Position numbers and translations under genes: made by a program
From: Enterococcus devriesei
GTDB taxonomy: Bacteria > Bacillota > Bacilli > Lactobacillales > Enterococcaceae
Length of the DNA stretch: 64,000 bases
Assembly (NCBI RefSeq): GCF_001885905.1
Contig: NZ_JXKM01000008.1
Coordinates: 62,001-126,000, forward strand
Direction: 5' to 3'
Notes under the pieces: generated by a model
Seen by the model: the letters and a program-made list of their open reading frames with translations, nothing else
Told to the model about the DNA's origin: nothing
Database searches by the model: none
Shown: positions 40,685 to 51,500 of the stretch, one piece after another
Layout of the letters: each line of letters opens with the position of its first letter
Position numbering within the stretch: the first letter of the stretch is position 1

Positions 40685-41941
40685 TTACCCTTCTTTCTCT
40701 TTAAAGAATAGGTCAAAACGTCCTTTATATTTACTAAACATGTATTTCATCAAGACCCAACGCATGAAGGACATATCTTTTTTATAAAAGACCGTTGTAC
40801 CCCATTGTTTATTTTTGATTAAGGCTAAGGCTTTTTCTTTATCATCGTTATTTCGCGCAAATTTTTCGAAAACGCCTTTAGGTACACCCATCCACAACAT
40901 TGAGGTTGCTGATTCAGCTTTCCCGTAAATCGTTGTCTCAAATGGTTGTTCAAAGACACGATCTTCCGTTACGTATTGAGCTAAATTGAAGCCATTTAAC
41001 GTCACAAAGAAACTGCTTCGGCCTTGACGCAAGTTGATCTCAAATAATTTATATTCTCCATCTCGCGGATCATATTTCATATCAAAGTTAGCGAAGCCGG
41101 TGTAATTGATTCTTTCTAAAAAGCCTTTGATCGTTTGATAGATTTTTTCATTGTATTCAGGCATGATCGCCACGTAGTTACCGATCGCTTCTGGGGAAGG
41201 ATCTTCTAACAACGGATGACCCAGACACATCATACGAACTTGATGATTTTGATCAACATATGCATTTAATACGCGCATATTGCTGTCGTCGCCGGGAATA
41301 AAATCTTGGGCGATCATTTCGCTGGTGTAACCCGCTTGATAAATCCGTTCGATAATCACATCAAACTCATCTCGTGTATCCAAGATAAAGGCTTTCTTCC
41401 GTCCTTCAAAATCAACGGATAGCCATTCTACACTGTTGGCTGGTTTCAAGGCTACTGGAAAATCAAATGGCAAATTCTGTTTCAATTTACCGGCTTCCAG
41501 CATTTCTTCACGAATAATGAAGGTATTTGGATAAGGCAGTTCATATTTTTCACAAATTTCATAGAAGCTGACTTTACTGATTAAACGTTGCAATAAATCA
41601 AACTCAATATAAGGGCAAATAAACCATTCAGAAAGTTCTTCTTTGTGTTGCGAAACCAATTCTGCGTACCCATCGCCACAAGCAATCAATAAATACTTCG
41701 TCGCAGGATCGTTATAAGTATTCTTACCAAGTTCACGCATTTGCTCCATAAATGCCGGGTCTTTATCGAATCCCGGAACTACGTGAACATTCACGATTTT
41801 GCTATATTTTGTTGGCGCCAGCTGTAAGCCAGCATAAGCTTCAGAAACGATTCCGTAGGCTTCGTGAAACGAACGAGCCATGCCGTAAACATTGATATCG
41901 CTTCCTAGTAGAATCGGTACAAATTTTTGATTTTCATTCAT
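40685..41941 (-). CDS. D-aspartate ligase (ATP-grasp), cross-bridge synthesis
   Basis: A 418-residue ATP-grasp carboxylate-amine ligase. The N-terminal part ([20 protein letters not shown]) is a Rossmann-like preATP-grasp domain. The central [19 protein letters not shown] and C-terminal [18 protein letters not shown] supply nucleotide and metal ligands. By resemblance and by pairing with an aspartate racemase it is the counterpart of Aslfm. That enzyme adds D-Asp to the epsilon-amino group of L-Lys in the stem peptide, later amidated to D-iAsn. It acts in the cytoplasm on UDP-MurNAc-pentapeptide. It has an own promoter and is transcribed with the racemase. Confidence 0.87.
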   Translation of the reverse strand: MNENQKFVPILLGSDINVYGMARSFHEAYGIVSEAYAGLQLAPTKYSKIVNVHVVPGFDKDPAFMEQMRELGKNTYNDPATKYLLIACGDGYAELVSQHKEELSEWFICPYIEFDLLQRLISKVSFYEICEKYELPYPNTFIIREEMLEAGKLKQNLPFDFPVALKPANSVEWLSVDFEGRKKAFILDTRDEFDVIIERIYQAGYTSEMIAQDFIPGDDSNMRVLNAYVDQNHQVRMMCLGHPLLEDPSPEAIGNYVAIMPEYNEKIYQTIKGFLERINYTGFANFDMKYDPRDGEYKLFEINLRQGRSSFFVTLNGFNLAQYVTEDRVFEQPFETTIYGKAESATSMLWMGVPKGVFEKFARNNDDKEKALALIKNKQWGTTVFYKKDMSFMRWVLMKYMFSKYKGRFDLFFKEKEG

Positions 41942-41976
41942 ATTTTCTTACACCTTCTCATTCTAAATCCTTGATA

Positions 41977-42005
41977 ATCATACCATAAAGAAAAATGCAA
42001 GCAAA
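41977..42005 (-). promoter_or_regulatory. Possible promoter of the D-Asp ligase-racemase operon
   Basis: Minus strand TTTGCT (42000-42005), 17 bp, TATGAT (41977-41982) with a TGG extension. It overlaps the uvrA terminator. Confidence 0.5.
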
Positions 42006-42025
42006 GGAGAATCCTTCACTTGCAT
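41995..42025 (-). terminator. Terminator after uvrBA
   Basis: Minus strand ATGCAAG pairs with CTTGCAT, with an inner AGGA/TCCT helix, followed by TTTTTC. Confidence 0.75.
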
Positions 42026-42042
42026 CAAGCCTTAGTAGTAAT

Positions 42043-44865
42043 TTATTTTTTGAGAACTCGTTTCAAATAATGACCGGTGTAACTTTCTGGTACTTCAGCG
42101 ATTTCTTCCGGCGTTCCAGTCGCTAAAATCGTACCACCGCCATCGCCGCCTTCTGGTCCAAGGTCAATAACATAATCAGCCGATTTAATCACATCTAAAT
42201 TGTGTTCAATCACTAGTACCGTGTTCCCGGCATCAACGAATCGTTCAAGAACTTTTAGCAGACGAGCGATATCATCTGTATGGAGTCCCGTCGTTGGTTC
42301 ATCTAAAATATAGAAATTTTTACCGTTAGAACTCTTATGCAACTCGCTGGCTAGCTTCATCCGCTGAGCTTCTCCACCGGATAACGTTGTCGCCGGTTGG
42401 CCCATCGTAACATAGCCGAGACCAACATCAACGATTGTTTGTAGCTTGCGATGAATCTTAGGAATATGTTTGAAGAATTCGACCGCATCTTCCACAGTCA
42501 TTTCTAAAATATCCGCGATGTTCTTTCCTTTGTAATGAACCTCCAACGTTTCAGAATTATAACGTTTGCCATGACAAACTTCGCAAGGCACATAAACATC
42601 AGGTAAGAAGTGCATCTCAATCTTAATAATCCCGTCTCCGCGACAAGCTTCACAACGTCCACCCTTCACATTAAAGCTGAAGCGACCCTTCTTGTAGCCG
42701 CGAATTTTCGCTTCATTGGTTTGCGCAAACAAATCACGAATATTATCAAACACGCTCGTATAAGTGGCTGGATTGCTTCGTGGTGTCCGACCAATCGGAC
42801 TTTGATCAATATCGACTAATTTTTCAATATTGTTGTAGCCGGTAATTTTTTTGAACTTCCCGGGCTTGTTTGAATTACGATTCAATTTTTGAGCCAAAGC
42901 TTTTTTCAAAATTTGGTTCACTAAGGTAGATTTTCCTGAGCCGGAAACACCCGTTACTGCCACAAACTTTCCTAAAGGAAACTCAACGTCGATATTCTTC
43001 AAGTTATTTTCTGCAGCACCAGTTACTTTGACCTTTTTGCCATTCCCCTTGCGGCGTTCAGTTGGTACGGCGATTTCGCGTTTTCCTGATAAATATTGAC
43101 CGGTTAAAGAAGCGGGATTGTTTTCTACTTCTTGCGGCGTCCCAGCCGCAACGATTTCTCCCCCTTGATCGCCAGCACCAGGGCCGACATCGATTAAGTA
43201 ATCAGCTGCTCGCATCGTATCTTCATCATGTTCCACGACAATCAAGGTATTTCCTAGATCACGCATTTTCTTTAAGGATTCAATCAAGCGATCATTATCT
43301 CGCTGATGCAACCCAATCGACGGTTCATCTAAGATATAAAGAACCCCCGACAGATTAGAACCAATTTGAGTCGCTAAACGGATTCGTTGTGCTTCACCAC
43401 CAGATAAGGTGCCTGATGCCCGACTCAATGTTAAATAGTCCAATCCGACATTTCGTAAAAAGCTCAAACGATCCTTGATTTCTTTTAAAATTGGTTTAGC
43501 GATCACTTTTTCTTGTTCGCTTAATACAACTGTATCGAAGAAATCTAACGTGCCATTGATAGAATCTTCACTGACATTTCCAATGTTTTGTCCGTTGATC
43601 TGAACCGATAACGCTTGTGGATTCAAACGATAGCCGTGACATGTTTGACAAGTCAATTCTGTCATATACAGACGCATCTGATCCCGTGTGAAGTCACTAT
43701 TGGTTTCCGCATAGCGCCGATTGATGTTGTTAATGATCCCTTCAAAGGGAACCTCAACATCTCGCACGCCGCCAAAATCATTTTCATAATGGAAATGGAA
43801 GTTTTCACCATTCGAGCCATTCAAGATAATCTCTTGATGTTCTTTCGGCAAGTCTTCAAAAGGTGTGTCCATATCAATCCCAAAGCTTAACGAAGCTTGC
43901 TCCAGCATTTGCGGATAATATTGCGAGCTGATGGGATTCCAAGGAATCAACGCACCTTCACGCAGTGTTTTGCTTTGATCAGGAATCACTAAATCCATAT
44001 CGACTTCCAACTTCACTCCCAAGCCGTCACAATCTGGACAGGCGCCAAATGGAGCGTTGAATGAAAAAAGTCGCGGTTCAAGTTCACCGACAGTGAAGCC
44101 GCAATAAGGACAGGCATAATGTTCACTAAAGAGCATTTCCTTTTCCCCAATTACGTCAACTACCGCATAACCGTCAGCCAATCGCAAAGCGGCTTCAAAG
44201 GAATCAAACAACCGGGAACGAATGCCTTCTTTAACCACGATACGGTCTACGATGATTTCAATATCATGTTTTTTGTTTTTCGTTAACTCCGGCGCTTCGG
44301 TCACATCATACATTTCTCCATCCACGCGCATACGAACGTAGCCTTCTCGTTGGATCATTTCAAAAACCTTTTTGTGTTGTCCTTTTTTCTTAGCGACAAC
44401 TGGCGCGAGAATTTGAATTTTAGTTCGTTCTGGTAATTCCAATACCTTATCTACCATTTGTTCAACCGATTGAGAGGTGATCTCGATATGGTCGTTGGGA
44501 CAAATGGGATGCCCAACACGCGCATATAATAACCGTAAATAATCATTAATCTCGGTGACCGTTCCCACCGTTGAACGTGGATTTTTGCTAGTCGTCTTTT
44601 GGTCAATTGAAATCGCCGGACTCAGTCCATCAATGCTATCTACATCTGGCTTATCCATTTGACCTAAAAATTGGCGAGCGTAAGCAGACAAACTTTCAAC
44701 ATAACGCCGTTGTCCTTCAGCGTATAAGGTATCAAAAGCCAATGAGCTTTTCCCAGACCCAGACAAACCAGTAACAACTACCATCTTGTCACGAGGAATC
44801 GTAACGTCAACATTTTTTAAATTATGAGCACGCGCTCCATGAATTACAATCTTATCATTTGCCAT
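42043..44865 (-). CDS. uvrA: Excinuclease ABC subunit A
   Basis: A 940-residue UvrA, the damage-recognition ATPase of nucleotide excision repair. It has two ABC modules. The first Walker A is [20 protein letters not shown] and the second [16 protein letters not shown]. Two LSGGEAQR signature motifs are present. Zinc-binding cysteines lie in [21 protein letters not shown] and in [21 protein letters not shown]. It follows uvrB by about 50 bp, and both probably come from the LexA-controlled promoter ahead of uvrB. Confidence 0.98.
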   Translation of the reverse strand: MANDKIVIHGARAHNLKNVDVTIPRDKMVVVTGLSGSGKSSLAFDTLYAEGQRRYVESLSAYARQFLGQMDKPDVDSIDGLSPAISIDQKTTSKNPRSTVGTVTEINDYLRLLYARVGHPICPNDHIEITSQSVEQMVDKVLELPERTKIQILAPVVAKKKGQHKKVFEMIQREGYVRMRVDGEMYDVTEAPELTKNKKHDIEIIVDRIVVKEGIRSRLFDSFEAALRLADGYAVVDVIGEKEMLFSEHYACPYCGFTVGELEPRLFSFNAPFGACPDCDGLGVKLEVDMDLVIPDQSKTLREGALIPWNPISSQYYPQMLEQASLSFGIDMDTPFEDLPKEHQEIILNGSNGENFHFHYENDFGGVRDVEVPFEGIINNINRRYAETNSDFTRDQMRLYMTELTCQTCHGYRLNPQALSVQINGQNIGNVSEDSINGTLDFFDTVVLSEQEKVIAKPILKEIKDRLSFLRNVGLDYLTLSRASGTLSGGEAQRIRLATQIGSNLSGVLYILDEPSIGLHQRDNDRLIESLKKMRDLGNTLIVVEHDEDTMRAADYLIDVGPGAGDQGGEIVAAGTPQEVENNPASLTGQYLSGKREIAVPTERRKGNGKKVKVTGAAENNLKNIDVEFPLGKFVAVTGVSGSGKSTLVNQILKKALAQKLNRNSNKPGKFKKITGYNNIEKLVDIDQSPIGRTPRSNPATYTSVFDNIRDLFAQTNEAKIRGYKKGRFSFNVKGGRCEACRGDGIIKIEMHFLPDVYVPCEVCHGKRYNSETLEVHYKGKNIADILEMTVEDAVEFFKHIPKIHRKLQTIVDVGLGYVTMGQPATTLSGGEAQRMKLASELHKSSNGKNFYILDEPTTGLHTDDIARLLKVLERFVDAGNTVLVIEHNLDVIKSADYVIDLGPEGGDGGGTILATGTPEEIAEVPESYTGHYLKRVLKK

Positions 44866-44917
44866 TTAATAACCTCAATTTCATTGTATTCGTTTTTATC
44901 ACGGACATTCATCCATT

Positions 44918-46909
44918 TTACTCTGCTGCTTTTAATTCTAATATCGTATCTCGCAAAGTTGCGGCTGTTTCGAAGTCCAGCGTCTTAGCGGCTTCACGCA
45001 TCTCATCTTCCATTTTCGCGATTAATTCTTTTCGTTCTGCTTTCGATAGGTCTTCATATGAAGTCGTTTCATACGTCCCCTTATCTTCAGCCACTTTGCT
45101 GATAGAAATCAGATCCCGAATTTCCTTAATGATCGTTGTTGGCGCGATGCCGTGCTCTTCATTGTATTGATTTTGGATTCCACGTCTCCGAGCGGTTTCG
45201 TCGATCGCCCGTTGCATCGAATCAGTCACCTTATCTGCGTACATGATGACTTTCCCGGAAGAGTTGCGGGCAGCGCGTCCAATGGTTTGGACAAGGGAAC
45301 GTTCACTCCGCAAGAAGCCTTCTTTATCGGCATCTAAGATTGCTACTAGTGACACTTCTGGTACGTCGATTCCTTCACGAAGCAAATTGATCCCGATCAA
45401 GACATCAAATTTCCCTAAACGTAAGTCACGAATAATTTCTGTTCGTTCCAATGTTTTGATGTCACTATGGAGATATTTGACTTTGATTCCTAGTTCTTTG
45501 AAGTAATCGGTCAAGTCTTCTGACATCTTTTTCGTCAAGGTCGTCACGAAGACCCGTTCGTTTCTTTCCGCTCGTTCATTAATCTCTCCAACCAGATCAT
45601 CAATTTGACCCATAATCGGTCGGACATCAATCACGGGATCTAACAAGCCCGTTGGACGAATGATCTGTTCTACCACTGTATCAGTCTGTTCATGCTCATA
45701 AGGTCCCGGCGTGGCAGACACGTAAGTAATCTGATTGACTCGTTCTTCAAACTCTTCTAACCGTAACGGCCGGTTGTCTAAAGCCGACGGCAAACGGAAG
45801 CCATAATCAACTAACATTTGTTTACGAGCGCGGTCACCGTTATACATGCCGCGGACTTGTGGCATTGTCACGTGAGATTCGTCGATCACCATTAGGAAAT
45901 CGTCTGGGAAAAAGTCGATCAACGTGTAAGGTGGTTCGCCTTCTTTACGGCCATCCATATGACGGGAATAATTTTCGATTCCTGAGGTATAACCCATTTC
46001 TCGCAGCATTTCAATATCATAGTTTGTTCGCTGTTCTAAGCGTTGGGCTTCTAACAGCTTATTCTCACTGCGTAAAACCTCTAAACGATCTGCCAACTCA
46101 GCTTGAATATTGCTGATGGCAACTTCCATGTGGTCTTCATTTGTCAAAAAGTGGGTAGCTGGGAAAATCGCTACGTGTTCGGTTTCGCCGGTTATTTCCC
46201 CCGTCAATGCGTCAACTTCGCGAATCCGTTCGATTTCATCACCGAAAAACTCAACTCTCAGCGCACGTTCGTCGCGAGAAGCCGGGAAAATTTCGACAAC
46301 ATCTCCGCGAACACGAAAACGGCCCCGTTGAAAATCAATGTCGTTCCGTTCAAATTGAATATCGATTAAATTGCGCAATAATTGATTGCGATCCATTTCC
46401 ATCCCGACACGCAAAGAAACCACCTGTTCCATGTATTCCTTGGGTGAACCCAAACCAAAAATACAAGAAACAGAAGCAACAACGATTACATCATTTCTTT
46501 CTAGTAATGAGCTAGTGGCGGAATGACGTAGTTTATCGATTTCATCATTAATACTAGAATCTTTTTCAATATATGTATCACTGGAAGGTACATATGCCTC
46601 AGGCTGGTAGTAGTCATAATAGCTGACAAAGTATTCCACCGCGTTGTTAGGAAAAAACTCTTTGAATTCCCCGTATAACTGACCTGCTAATGTTTTATTG
46701 TGAGCGATAATCAAGGTAGGCTTGTTGACTTCCTTGATGACATTTGAAATGGTATAGGTCTTACCAGTACCGGTTGCACCTAAAAGTATTTGTGCTTTCT
46801 TTCCATTGACGATGCCTTCTGATAATTGCGCAATTGCTTCAGGCTGATCGCCAGCAGGCTGATATTTTGAATGAAGGTCAAACGTATTGTCTGTGACTCT
46901 TTCAATCAT
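44918..46909 (-). CDS. uvrB: Excinuclease ABC subunit B
   Basis: A 663-residue UvrB, the helicase-like subunit that loads at lesions and recruits UvrC. Walker A is [12 protein letters not shown] (about 40). The beta-hairpin region [21 protein letters not shown] follows, helicase motifs include [13 protein letters not shown] and [13 protein letters not shown], and the C-terminal UVR motif ([19 protein letters not shown]) closes it. The start is ATG 46909 ([12 protein letters not shown]); the seven upstream in-frame residues overlap the ribosome-binding site (AAGGGGGA). Confidence 0.98.
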   Translation of the reverse strand: MIERVTDNTFDLHSKYQPAGDQPEAIAQLSEGIVNGKKAQILLGATGTGKTYTISNVIKEVNKPTLIIAHNKTLAGQLYGEFKEFFPNNAVEYFVSYYDYYQPEAYVPSSDTYIEKDSSINDEIDKLRHSATSSLLERNDVIVVASVSCIFGLGSPKEYMEQVVSLRVGMEMDRNQLLRNLIDIQFERNDIDFQRGRFRVRGDVVEIFPASRDERALRVEFFGDEIERIREVDALTGEITGETEHVAIFPATHFLTNEDHMEVAISNIQAELADRLEVLRSENKLLEAQRLEQRTNYDIEMLREMGYTSGIENYSRHMDGRKEGEPPYTLIDFFPDDFLMVIDESHVTMPQVRGMYNGDRARKQMLVDYGFRLPSALDNRPLRLEEFEERVNQITYVSATPGPYEHEQTDTVVEQIIRPTGLLDPVIDVRPIMGQIDDLVGEINERAERNERVFVTTLTKKMSEDLTDYFKELGIKVKYLHSDIKTLERTEIIRDLRLGKFDVLIGINLLREGIDVPEVSLVAILDADKEGFLRSERSLVQTIGRAARNSSGKVIMYADKVTDSMQRAIDETARRRGIQNQYNEEHGIAPTTIIKEIRDLISISKVAEDKGTYETTSYEDLSKAERKELIAKMEDEMREAAKTLDFETAATLRDTILELKAAE

Positions 46910-46958
46910 ACAAAAATCCCCCTTTTTCAATTAATAATCTATGATTTCTCATTTTAAA

Positions 46959-46987
46959 ATTATAGCATACCGAACATATTTTCGCCA
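46959..46987 (-). promoter_or_regulatory. uvrB promoter with LexA (SOS) box
   Basis: An extended -10 TGCTATAAT (46959-46964) is preceded by CGAAAATATGTTCG (minus strand; 46971-46984), which matches the Gram-positive LexA consensus CGAAC-N4-GTTCG at all but one position. The box fills the -35/spacer area, so LexA would block the promoter. Confidence 0.8.
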
Positions 46988-47024
46988 TTTTTTGTTCTTA
47001 CTAAAACGAATCTTAAAAAAGCAC

Positions 47025-47043
47025 ATGTCACATTTCGTTACAT
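47025..47043 (+). promoter_or_regulatory. GlnR operator upstream of glnPQ
   Basis: ATGTCACATTTCGTTACAT matches the GlnR/TnrA consensus ATGTNA-N7-TNACAT at every fixed base. It lies ~50 bp before the -35. GlnR represses glutamine uptake and synthesis when nitrogen is ample. Confidence 0.85.
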
Positions 47044-47091
47044 GTCGTGTGAAGAATATTTAGCTTTTTTTCATTCCAACAAGGAACCCAC

Positions 47092-47121
47092 TTGTATTTT
47101 GGCATTAAACTAACATATAAT
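47092..47121 (+). promoter_or_regulatory. Predicted promoter of glnPQ
   Basis: TTGTAT (47092-47097), 18 bp, consensus TATAAT (47116-47121), then an AGGAGG site at the gene start. Confidence 0.7.
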
Positions 47122-47152
47122 AAATGGATGATAAGTAATTAGGAGGATTATT

Positions 47153-49315
47153 ATGAGAAAAAACAAATTAATTCCTTTCGTTGTTTGCTTAATGGCAAGT
47201 CTTTTTACAATTGGCTTTGCTAGCAAAACACACGCCGCGGAAAAAACATATAAAATTGGGACCGACTTAACCTTCGCCCCTTTTGAATTTCAAAACTCTG
47301 ACGGTGAATATGTTGGAATCGATGTGGACTTACTGAACCAAATCGCCAAAGATCAAAACTTCAAAGTTGATCTGCGTCCATTAGGCTTTGACAGTTCGAT
47401 CCAAGGCGTCCAATCGGATCAGCTTGATGGCATGATCGCCGGCATGAGTATTACGGATGAGCGGAAAAAAACTTTTGACTTTTCTGATCCTTACTTTGAT
47501 AGCGGGATTCAAATGGCAGTCAAAAATGATAATACGGATATCAAAGATTACAATGATCTAAAAGGCAAAACGGTCTCTGCTAAAATCGGAACAGAGAGCG
47601 CGACTTTCTTGAATGACAATAAAGACAAATATGGCTACGAAGTAAAACAATACGAAGCCGCCGACGCGATGTATAACGCGTTGAACAACGGAAACGTCGA
47701 AGCGATCTTTGATGATTATCCCGTTCTTGGTTATGCGGTAACCAATGGTCAGCCTTTTAAATTGGTCGGTGATCCTGAAGAAGGCAGCTCTTATGGTTTT
47801 GCGGTAAAAAAAGGTGAAAATAAAGAGTTGCTCGAAAAATTCAACAAAGGATTAAAAGATTTAAAGAAAAACGGCAGCTATGACAAGATCGTCAGTGAAT
47901 ATATTTCTAGCGGTTCTGAGAATCAAGCAGCCTCTTCGGAAATGAAAAAAATCGAACCGAAGAAAGACGTGTACACGATTGCCAGCGACTCGGCCTTCGC
48001 ACCGTTTGAATATAAAGACAGTGACGGCGAATACAAAGGGATCGACGTTGATTTAATGAAACGGATTGCTGAGCTGCAAGGCTTCAAGATCGATTTCAAA
48101 TTCATCGGCTTCTCTTCTGCGATGCAAGCGTTAGAATCCGGTCAAGCGGACGGCATGATCGCCGGCATGACGATCACCGATGAACGAAAAGCCAACTACG
48201 ACTTTTCTGACCCATACTTCCAAAGCGGGATTCAATTAGCGGTCGCAAAAGACAACAAGGATATCAAAGCCTACAAAGATTTAAAAGGCAAAACAGTTGG
48301 CGCGAAAGTTGGAACAGAAAGCGCAGACTTCTTGGAAGCTCACAAAGACGAATATGGTTATACGATTAAAAGTTTTGATGCAGCTGATCAATTATATGAC
48401 GCATTGAAAATCGGCTCGATCGACGCCATGATGGATGACTACCCAGTTATCGGTTATGCGGTTAAACAAGGGCAAGACTTAAAAACACCAATCAAGCGCG
48501 AAGTCGGCGGCGAATATGGCTTTGCGGTGAAAAAAGGGCAAAATCCTGAGCTAAGAGAAATGTTCACTGAAGGCTTGAAAGAATTAAAACGAACTGGTGA
48601 ATATGACAAGATCGTGAATCAGTATATCGGTTCAGGCAGCGAAGAAAAGAAAGAAACTGTCGATGAATCAACCATTACCGGTTTGATCAAAAATAACTAC
48701 AAATCCCTATTAGAAGGTTTATGGAAAACCATCGTCTTAGCGTTAGTTTCCTTTGCTTTAGCCTTGATCTTAGGTGTCATTTTCGGGTTGTTCCGGGTCT
48801 CTCCTTCAAGAGCATTGCGGACCATTGCCGGGATTTACATTGATATCATCCGCGGAATTCCAATGATGGTATTGGCCTTCTTCATTTTCTTCGGTCTACC
48901 GGGAATCACGGGGATAAAAATTCCTGACTTTGCCGCTGGGATTATTACCTTAACCTTGAATGCCAGCGCCTATATCGCTGAGATCGTCCGAGGCGGGATT
49001 AACGCCGTACCAGTTGGCCAAATGGAAGCCTCACGAAGCTTAGGGCTTTCTTACAACCGAACCATGCAAAAAATTATTTTACCGCAAGCCGTGAAGATCA
49101 TGATCCCTTCTTTCATCAATCAATTTGTTATTAGTTTGAAGGATACCACGATTATTTCTGCTATCGGTGTGGTAGAACTATTGCAAACCGGAAAAATCAT
49201 CGTGGCACGGACCACACAAAGTTCTTACGTGTATTTGATCATCGCGATCATGTACTTGATTTTAATTACGATCTTAACTAAGTTAGCGAACCGTTTAGAT
49301 AAGAAGGTGAAATAA
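47153..49315 (+). CDS. glnP: Glutamine ABC transporter, two fused substrate-binding domains plus permease
   Basis: A 720-residue fusion of the GlnP type known from Lactococcus. A signal peptide/anchor covers residues 1-29. Two homologous periplasmic-binding domains follow (about 30-250 and 270-490), each with the pattern APFE-x6-GEY-x-GIDVDL and DGMIAGM-x-ITDER. The C-terminal 220 residues are the membrane permease with the EAA loop ([22 protein letters not shown]). It imports glutamine, and possibly glutamate or asparagine, with the two domains differing in affinity. glnQ starts two bases later. A GlnR box upstream fits nitrogen control. Confidence 0.95.
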   Translation: MRKNKLIPFVVCLMASLFTIGFASKTHAAEKTYKIGTDLTFAPFEFQNSDGEYVGIDVDLLNQIAKDQNFKVDLRPLGFDSSIQGVQSDQLDGMIAGMSITDERKKTFDFSDPYFDSGIQMAVKNDNTDIKDYNDLKGKTVSAKIGTESATFLNDNKDKYGYEVKQYEAADAMYNALNNGNVEAIFDDYPVLGYAVTNGQPFKLVGDPEEGSSYGFAVKKGENKELLEKFNKGLKDLKKNGSYDKIVSEYISSGSENQAASSEMKKIEPKKDVYTIASDSAFAPFEYKDSDGEYKGIDVDLMKRIAELQGFKIDFKFIGFSSAMQALESGQADGMIAGMTITDERKANYDFSDPYFQSGIQLAVAKDNKDIKAYKDLKGKTVGAKVGTESADFLEAHKDEYGYTIKSFDAADQLYDALKIGSIDAMMDDYPVIGYAVKQGQDLKTPIKREVGGEYGFAVKKGQNPELREMFTEGLKELKRTGEYDKIVNQYIGSGSEEKKETVDESTITGLIKNNYKSLLEGLWKTIVLALVSFALALILGVIFGLFRVSPSRALRTIAGIYIDIIRGIPMMVLAFFIFFGLPGITGIKIPDFAAGIITLTLNASAYIAEIVRGGINAVPVGQMEASRSLGLSYNRTMQKIILPQAVKIMIPSFINQFVISLKDTTIISAIGVVELLQTGKIIVARTTQSSYVYLIIAIMYLILITILTKLANRLDKKVK

Positions 49316-49316
49316 G

Positions 49317-50054
49317 ATGGAAAAAAAAATAGTAGTCAATCATTTAGTAAAAAAATTCGGCGACAACACGGTGTTGAACGACTTGAATATCAGTATTAGC
49401 GAAGGTGAAGTTGTTTGTATTATCGGCCCATCTGGTTCAGGAAAAAGTACCTTCCTGCGTTGTATGAATCGTCTGGAAGATCCAACTTCTGGTGAAATTA
49501 TTATTGACGGACAAGACTTGACGGACCCTCATACTGATATCAATCTAGTCCGTCAGCATATCGGCATGGTGTTCCAGCATTTTAACCTGTTCCCTCACTT
49601 GACTGTGCTGCAAAATATCACCTTAGCGCCACTAGATTTAAAAGGTGAAGCAAAAGAGGCTGCAAATAAACGAGCGGTTGAATTATTGACCCAAGTTGGT
49701 CTAGCCGAGAAAAAGGATGATTACCCTGATAGTCTTTCCGGCGGACAGAAACAGCGGGTAGCGATTGCTCGCGCGTTAGCGATGAATCCTGACGTGATGC
49801 TGTTTGACGAACCGACTTCCGCCCTCGATCCTGAGATGGTGGGCGATGTACTTCGGGTTATGAAGGATTTAGCGTTACAAGGAATGACGATGGTAATTGT
49901 GACCCATGAAATGGGCTTCGCCAAAGAAGTAGCCGACCGTGTAATCTTTACTGACGGCGGCAAGATTTTAGAAGACGGCACCCCAGAACAAGTCTTTAAC
50001 AATCCTCACAATCCAAGAACTCAAGACTTCTTAAATAAAGTCTTAAACGTATAA
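49317..50054 (+). CDS. glnQ: Glutamine ABC transporter ATP-binding protein
   Basis: A 245-residue ATPase that drives GlnP. Walker A is [12 protein letters not shown] (about 37-48), the signature is [15 protein letters not shown], Walker [13 protein letters not shown], and the switch is VTHEMGFA. The start lies two bases after the glnP stop, and its ribosome-binding site AGAAGG is within glnP. It ends at a bidirectional terminator. Confidence 0.97.
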   Translation: MEKKIVVNHLVKKFGDNTVLNDLNISISEGEVVCIIGPSGSGKSTFLRCMNRLEDPTSGEIIIDGQDLTDPHTDINLVRQHIGMVFQHFNLFPHLTVLQNITLAPLDLKGEAKEAANKRAVELLTQVGLAEKKDDYPDSLSGGQKQRVAIARALAMNPDVMLFDEPTSALDPEMVGDVLRVMKDLALQGMTMVIVTHEMGFAKEVADRVIFTDGGKILEDGTPEQVFNNPHNPRTQDFLNKVLNV

Positions 50055-50058
50055 AATG

Positions 50059-50093
50059 AAACCCGAGAAATCAACTTTAGATTTCTCGGGTTT
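50059..50093. terminator. Bidirectional terminator after glnPQ
   Basis: AAACCCGAGAAATC pairs perfectly with GATTTCTCGGGTTT, loop of seven, T-run on the plus strand. The stop of the opposing dehydrogenase gene lies in the loop. Confidence 0.9.
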
Positions 50094-51120
50094 TTCTATA
50101 ATCTAATAAGCTTCGATAAATCCTTTCTCTCGTCACTGGTGCTTGACTGCGAATGATTCCATCCTCAAATGAAAAAGCCAATTCAGTCACTCTTTTTAAC
50201 TCCTCAGCCGATGGAAAAAGTGACAAATCTTCATAGCTCGTTGGTAAGCCCAAGCTTTCAAATAATTTCCGGTATTTTTTTAATTCAGCGTCTCGCCCTT
50301 CACTTTGTAGATGCTGCAAAGTTGTTAAAGCAATAATTTGCCCATGGCTACCTTTGATCTCACTCCCCCAAAGACTGACCATGCCATTATGTAACGCGTG
50401 AGCAATACTCAAGCCGCCTGATTCAAAACCAATCCCGCTTAATAAAGTATTCGCCTCAACCACCGCTTCAAAAGCTGGCGTAACGGTTCCCTTTTCATTG
50501 GCTTCGACTGCCGCTTCGGCAAACGCCAACAATACTTGCTGACATTTTTCAGCGATAGCCTCTGCCGCCAAGGTCGGTACGGTTCCTAAAGTATTCACTC
50601 CAGCATTTTCACGAACCGTCCGTGCTTCAACAAAGGTTGAAAGCCCGTCAGCGATTCCTGCCTTTAAAAACTGAACCGGACTATTGATTAGGATGGCCGT
50701 ATCCACTAAAACTAAATCAGGGCTTTGACGGTAATAATTGTATTTTTCAAAATGTCCCTCAATGTAGCTAACCGAGATCCGCGAAGTCGGCGCATCAGTT
50801 GAGGCAGCGGTGGGAATCACGACGCAGCGCAAATTATTCTCAAAAGCCAACGCCTTGCCTAAATCAATCGCTCGACCACCACCTAAAGCAACGACATAAT
50901 CAAAACCTTGCTCAATGCGTGGCTCCTCTACTAGCCAAAACGCAAGATCTCCACCGCGATCCGTCAATTCTTTTAATAATTTTTCACCGATCATTTGATA
51001 GACAAAACGGTCCGTTACCAATAATCCTTTTGCTCCAAAGGCTAAAATATCCTCCAAATGATTCCATACAACATTTTTTCCTTGACGATAGGTCATAGGA
51101 CTTGCGAAGACTTTCTCCAT
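50077..51120 (-). CDS. Glycerol dehydrogenase-like iron/zinc alcohol dehydrogenase
   Basis: A 347-residue member of the GldA branch of group III alcohol dehydrogenases. The NAD site VVALGGGRAIDLGKALAFE, the STDAPTSRISV loop, a metal Asp in LKAGIADGLSTFVEAR and the metal His in SIAHALHNGMVSLWG and GSHGQIIAL are visible. GGGRAID differs from the more usual GGGKT-D of glycerol dehydrogenase, so substrate identity (glycerol or another polyol) is open. The ATG at 51120 follows GGGAG. It is monocistronic, with a strong promoter and no dihydroxyacetone kinase beside it. Confidence 0.85.
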   Translation of the reverse strand: MEKVFASPMTYRQGKNVVWNHLEDILAFGAKGLLVTDRFVYQMIGEKLLKELTDRGGDLAFWLVEEPRIEQGFDYVVALGGGRAIDLGKALAFENNLRCVVIPTAASTDAPTSRISVSYIEGHFEKYNYYRQSPDLVLVDTAILINSPVQFLKAGIADGLSTFVEARTVRENAGVNTLGTVPTLAAEAIAEKCQQVLLAFAEAAVEANEKGTVTPAFEAVVEANTLLSGIGFESGGLSIAHALHNGMVSLWGSEIKGSHGQIIALTTLQHLQSEGRDAELKKYRKLFESLGLPTSYEDLSLFPSAEELKRVTELAFSFEDGIIRSQAPVTRERIYRSLLDYRKTREI

Positions 51121-51156
51121 GCGTGGCTCCCTTTCCTTCAATCATTTATTGAAACA

Positions 51157-51185
51157 ATCATAGCAAGACAAACAGCCGCTGACAA
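51157..51185 (-). promoter_or_regulatory. Predicted strong promoter of the glycerol dehydrogenase-like gene
   Basis: Minus strand TTGTCA (51180-51185), 17 bp, TATGAT (51157-51162) with a TGC extension. Confidence 0.75.
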
Positions 51186-51457
51186 GCCAACGTTGATTTT
51201 ACTTTACGAAAAGAGCCACCGTAAGAAAGGCTTTCGCGAACTCGCTCAGCTTTTGAGAGCAATAAGACCAAACGTTTGATAAATGACTGAGAAACACAAA
51301 GTTTTAACTTTGATGTTGAACAGTTCCTACTTGGTGCTTCTCTAATTTCGAAATCGTTTTACTTATTGCCGATAAAGCTAGTTCGTGAAGCCGGACATGG
51401 ATGTGCCTGCTGTAAAGCGATTTATTCATGCGGAGATTTTACACTTTCTTTATAGTC
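51186..51457. other. Intergenic stretch with little recognised content
   Basis: Between the dehydrogenase promoter and the tuf terminator I see two short palindromes (CAAACGTTTG at 51269-51278 and CAAAGTTTTAACTTTG at 51298-51313). There is also a possible regulator remnant, listed separately. No gene with a ribosome-binding site is evident. Confidence 0.5.
51304..51405 (-). pseudogene. Possible LysR-type HTH remnant
   Basis: Read on the minus strand, about 30 codons give RLHELALSAISKTISKLEKH followed by a few residues and a stop. This resembles the recognition helix of LysR regulators (typically SQSAISKxIxxLExxLG). There is no start, ribosome-binding site or downstream effector domain. It could be a decayed fragment or chance similarity. 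Confidence 0.3.
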
Positions 51458-51489
51458 AAAAAAGCACGCGACCAAAAGGCCCCGTGCTT
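51458..51489 (-). terminator. Terminator after tuf
   Basis: Minus strand AAGCACG and CGTGCTT pair with further G/C pairs inside, followed by TTTTTT. Confidence 0.85.
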
Positions 51490-51500
51490 AGTAAATCCTA

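Noticed and set aside
45859-46515. Several overlapping long ORFs opposite uvrB
   Set aside because: They are antisense shadows of a conserved gene, without ribosome-binding sites or family resemblance.
51269-51278. cre site at the CAAACGTTTG palindrome
   Set aside because: The outer TG and CA of the consensus are missing, and it is not placed at a promoter.
51283-51345. 20-codon ORF (MTEKHKVLTLMLNSSYLVLL) as a toxin-like small protein
   Set aside because: There is no ribosome-binding site or promoter, and it runs through a palindrome; chance is more likely.
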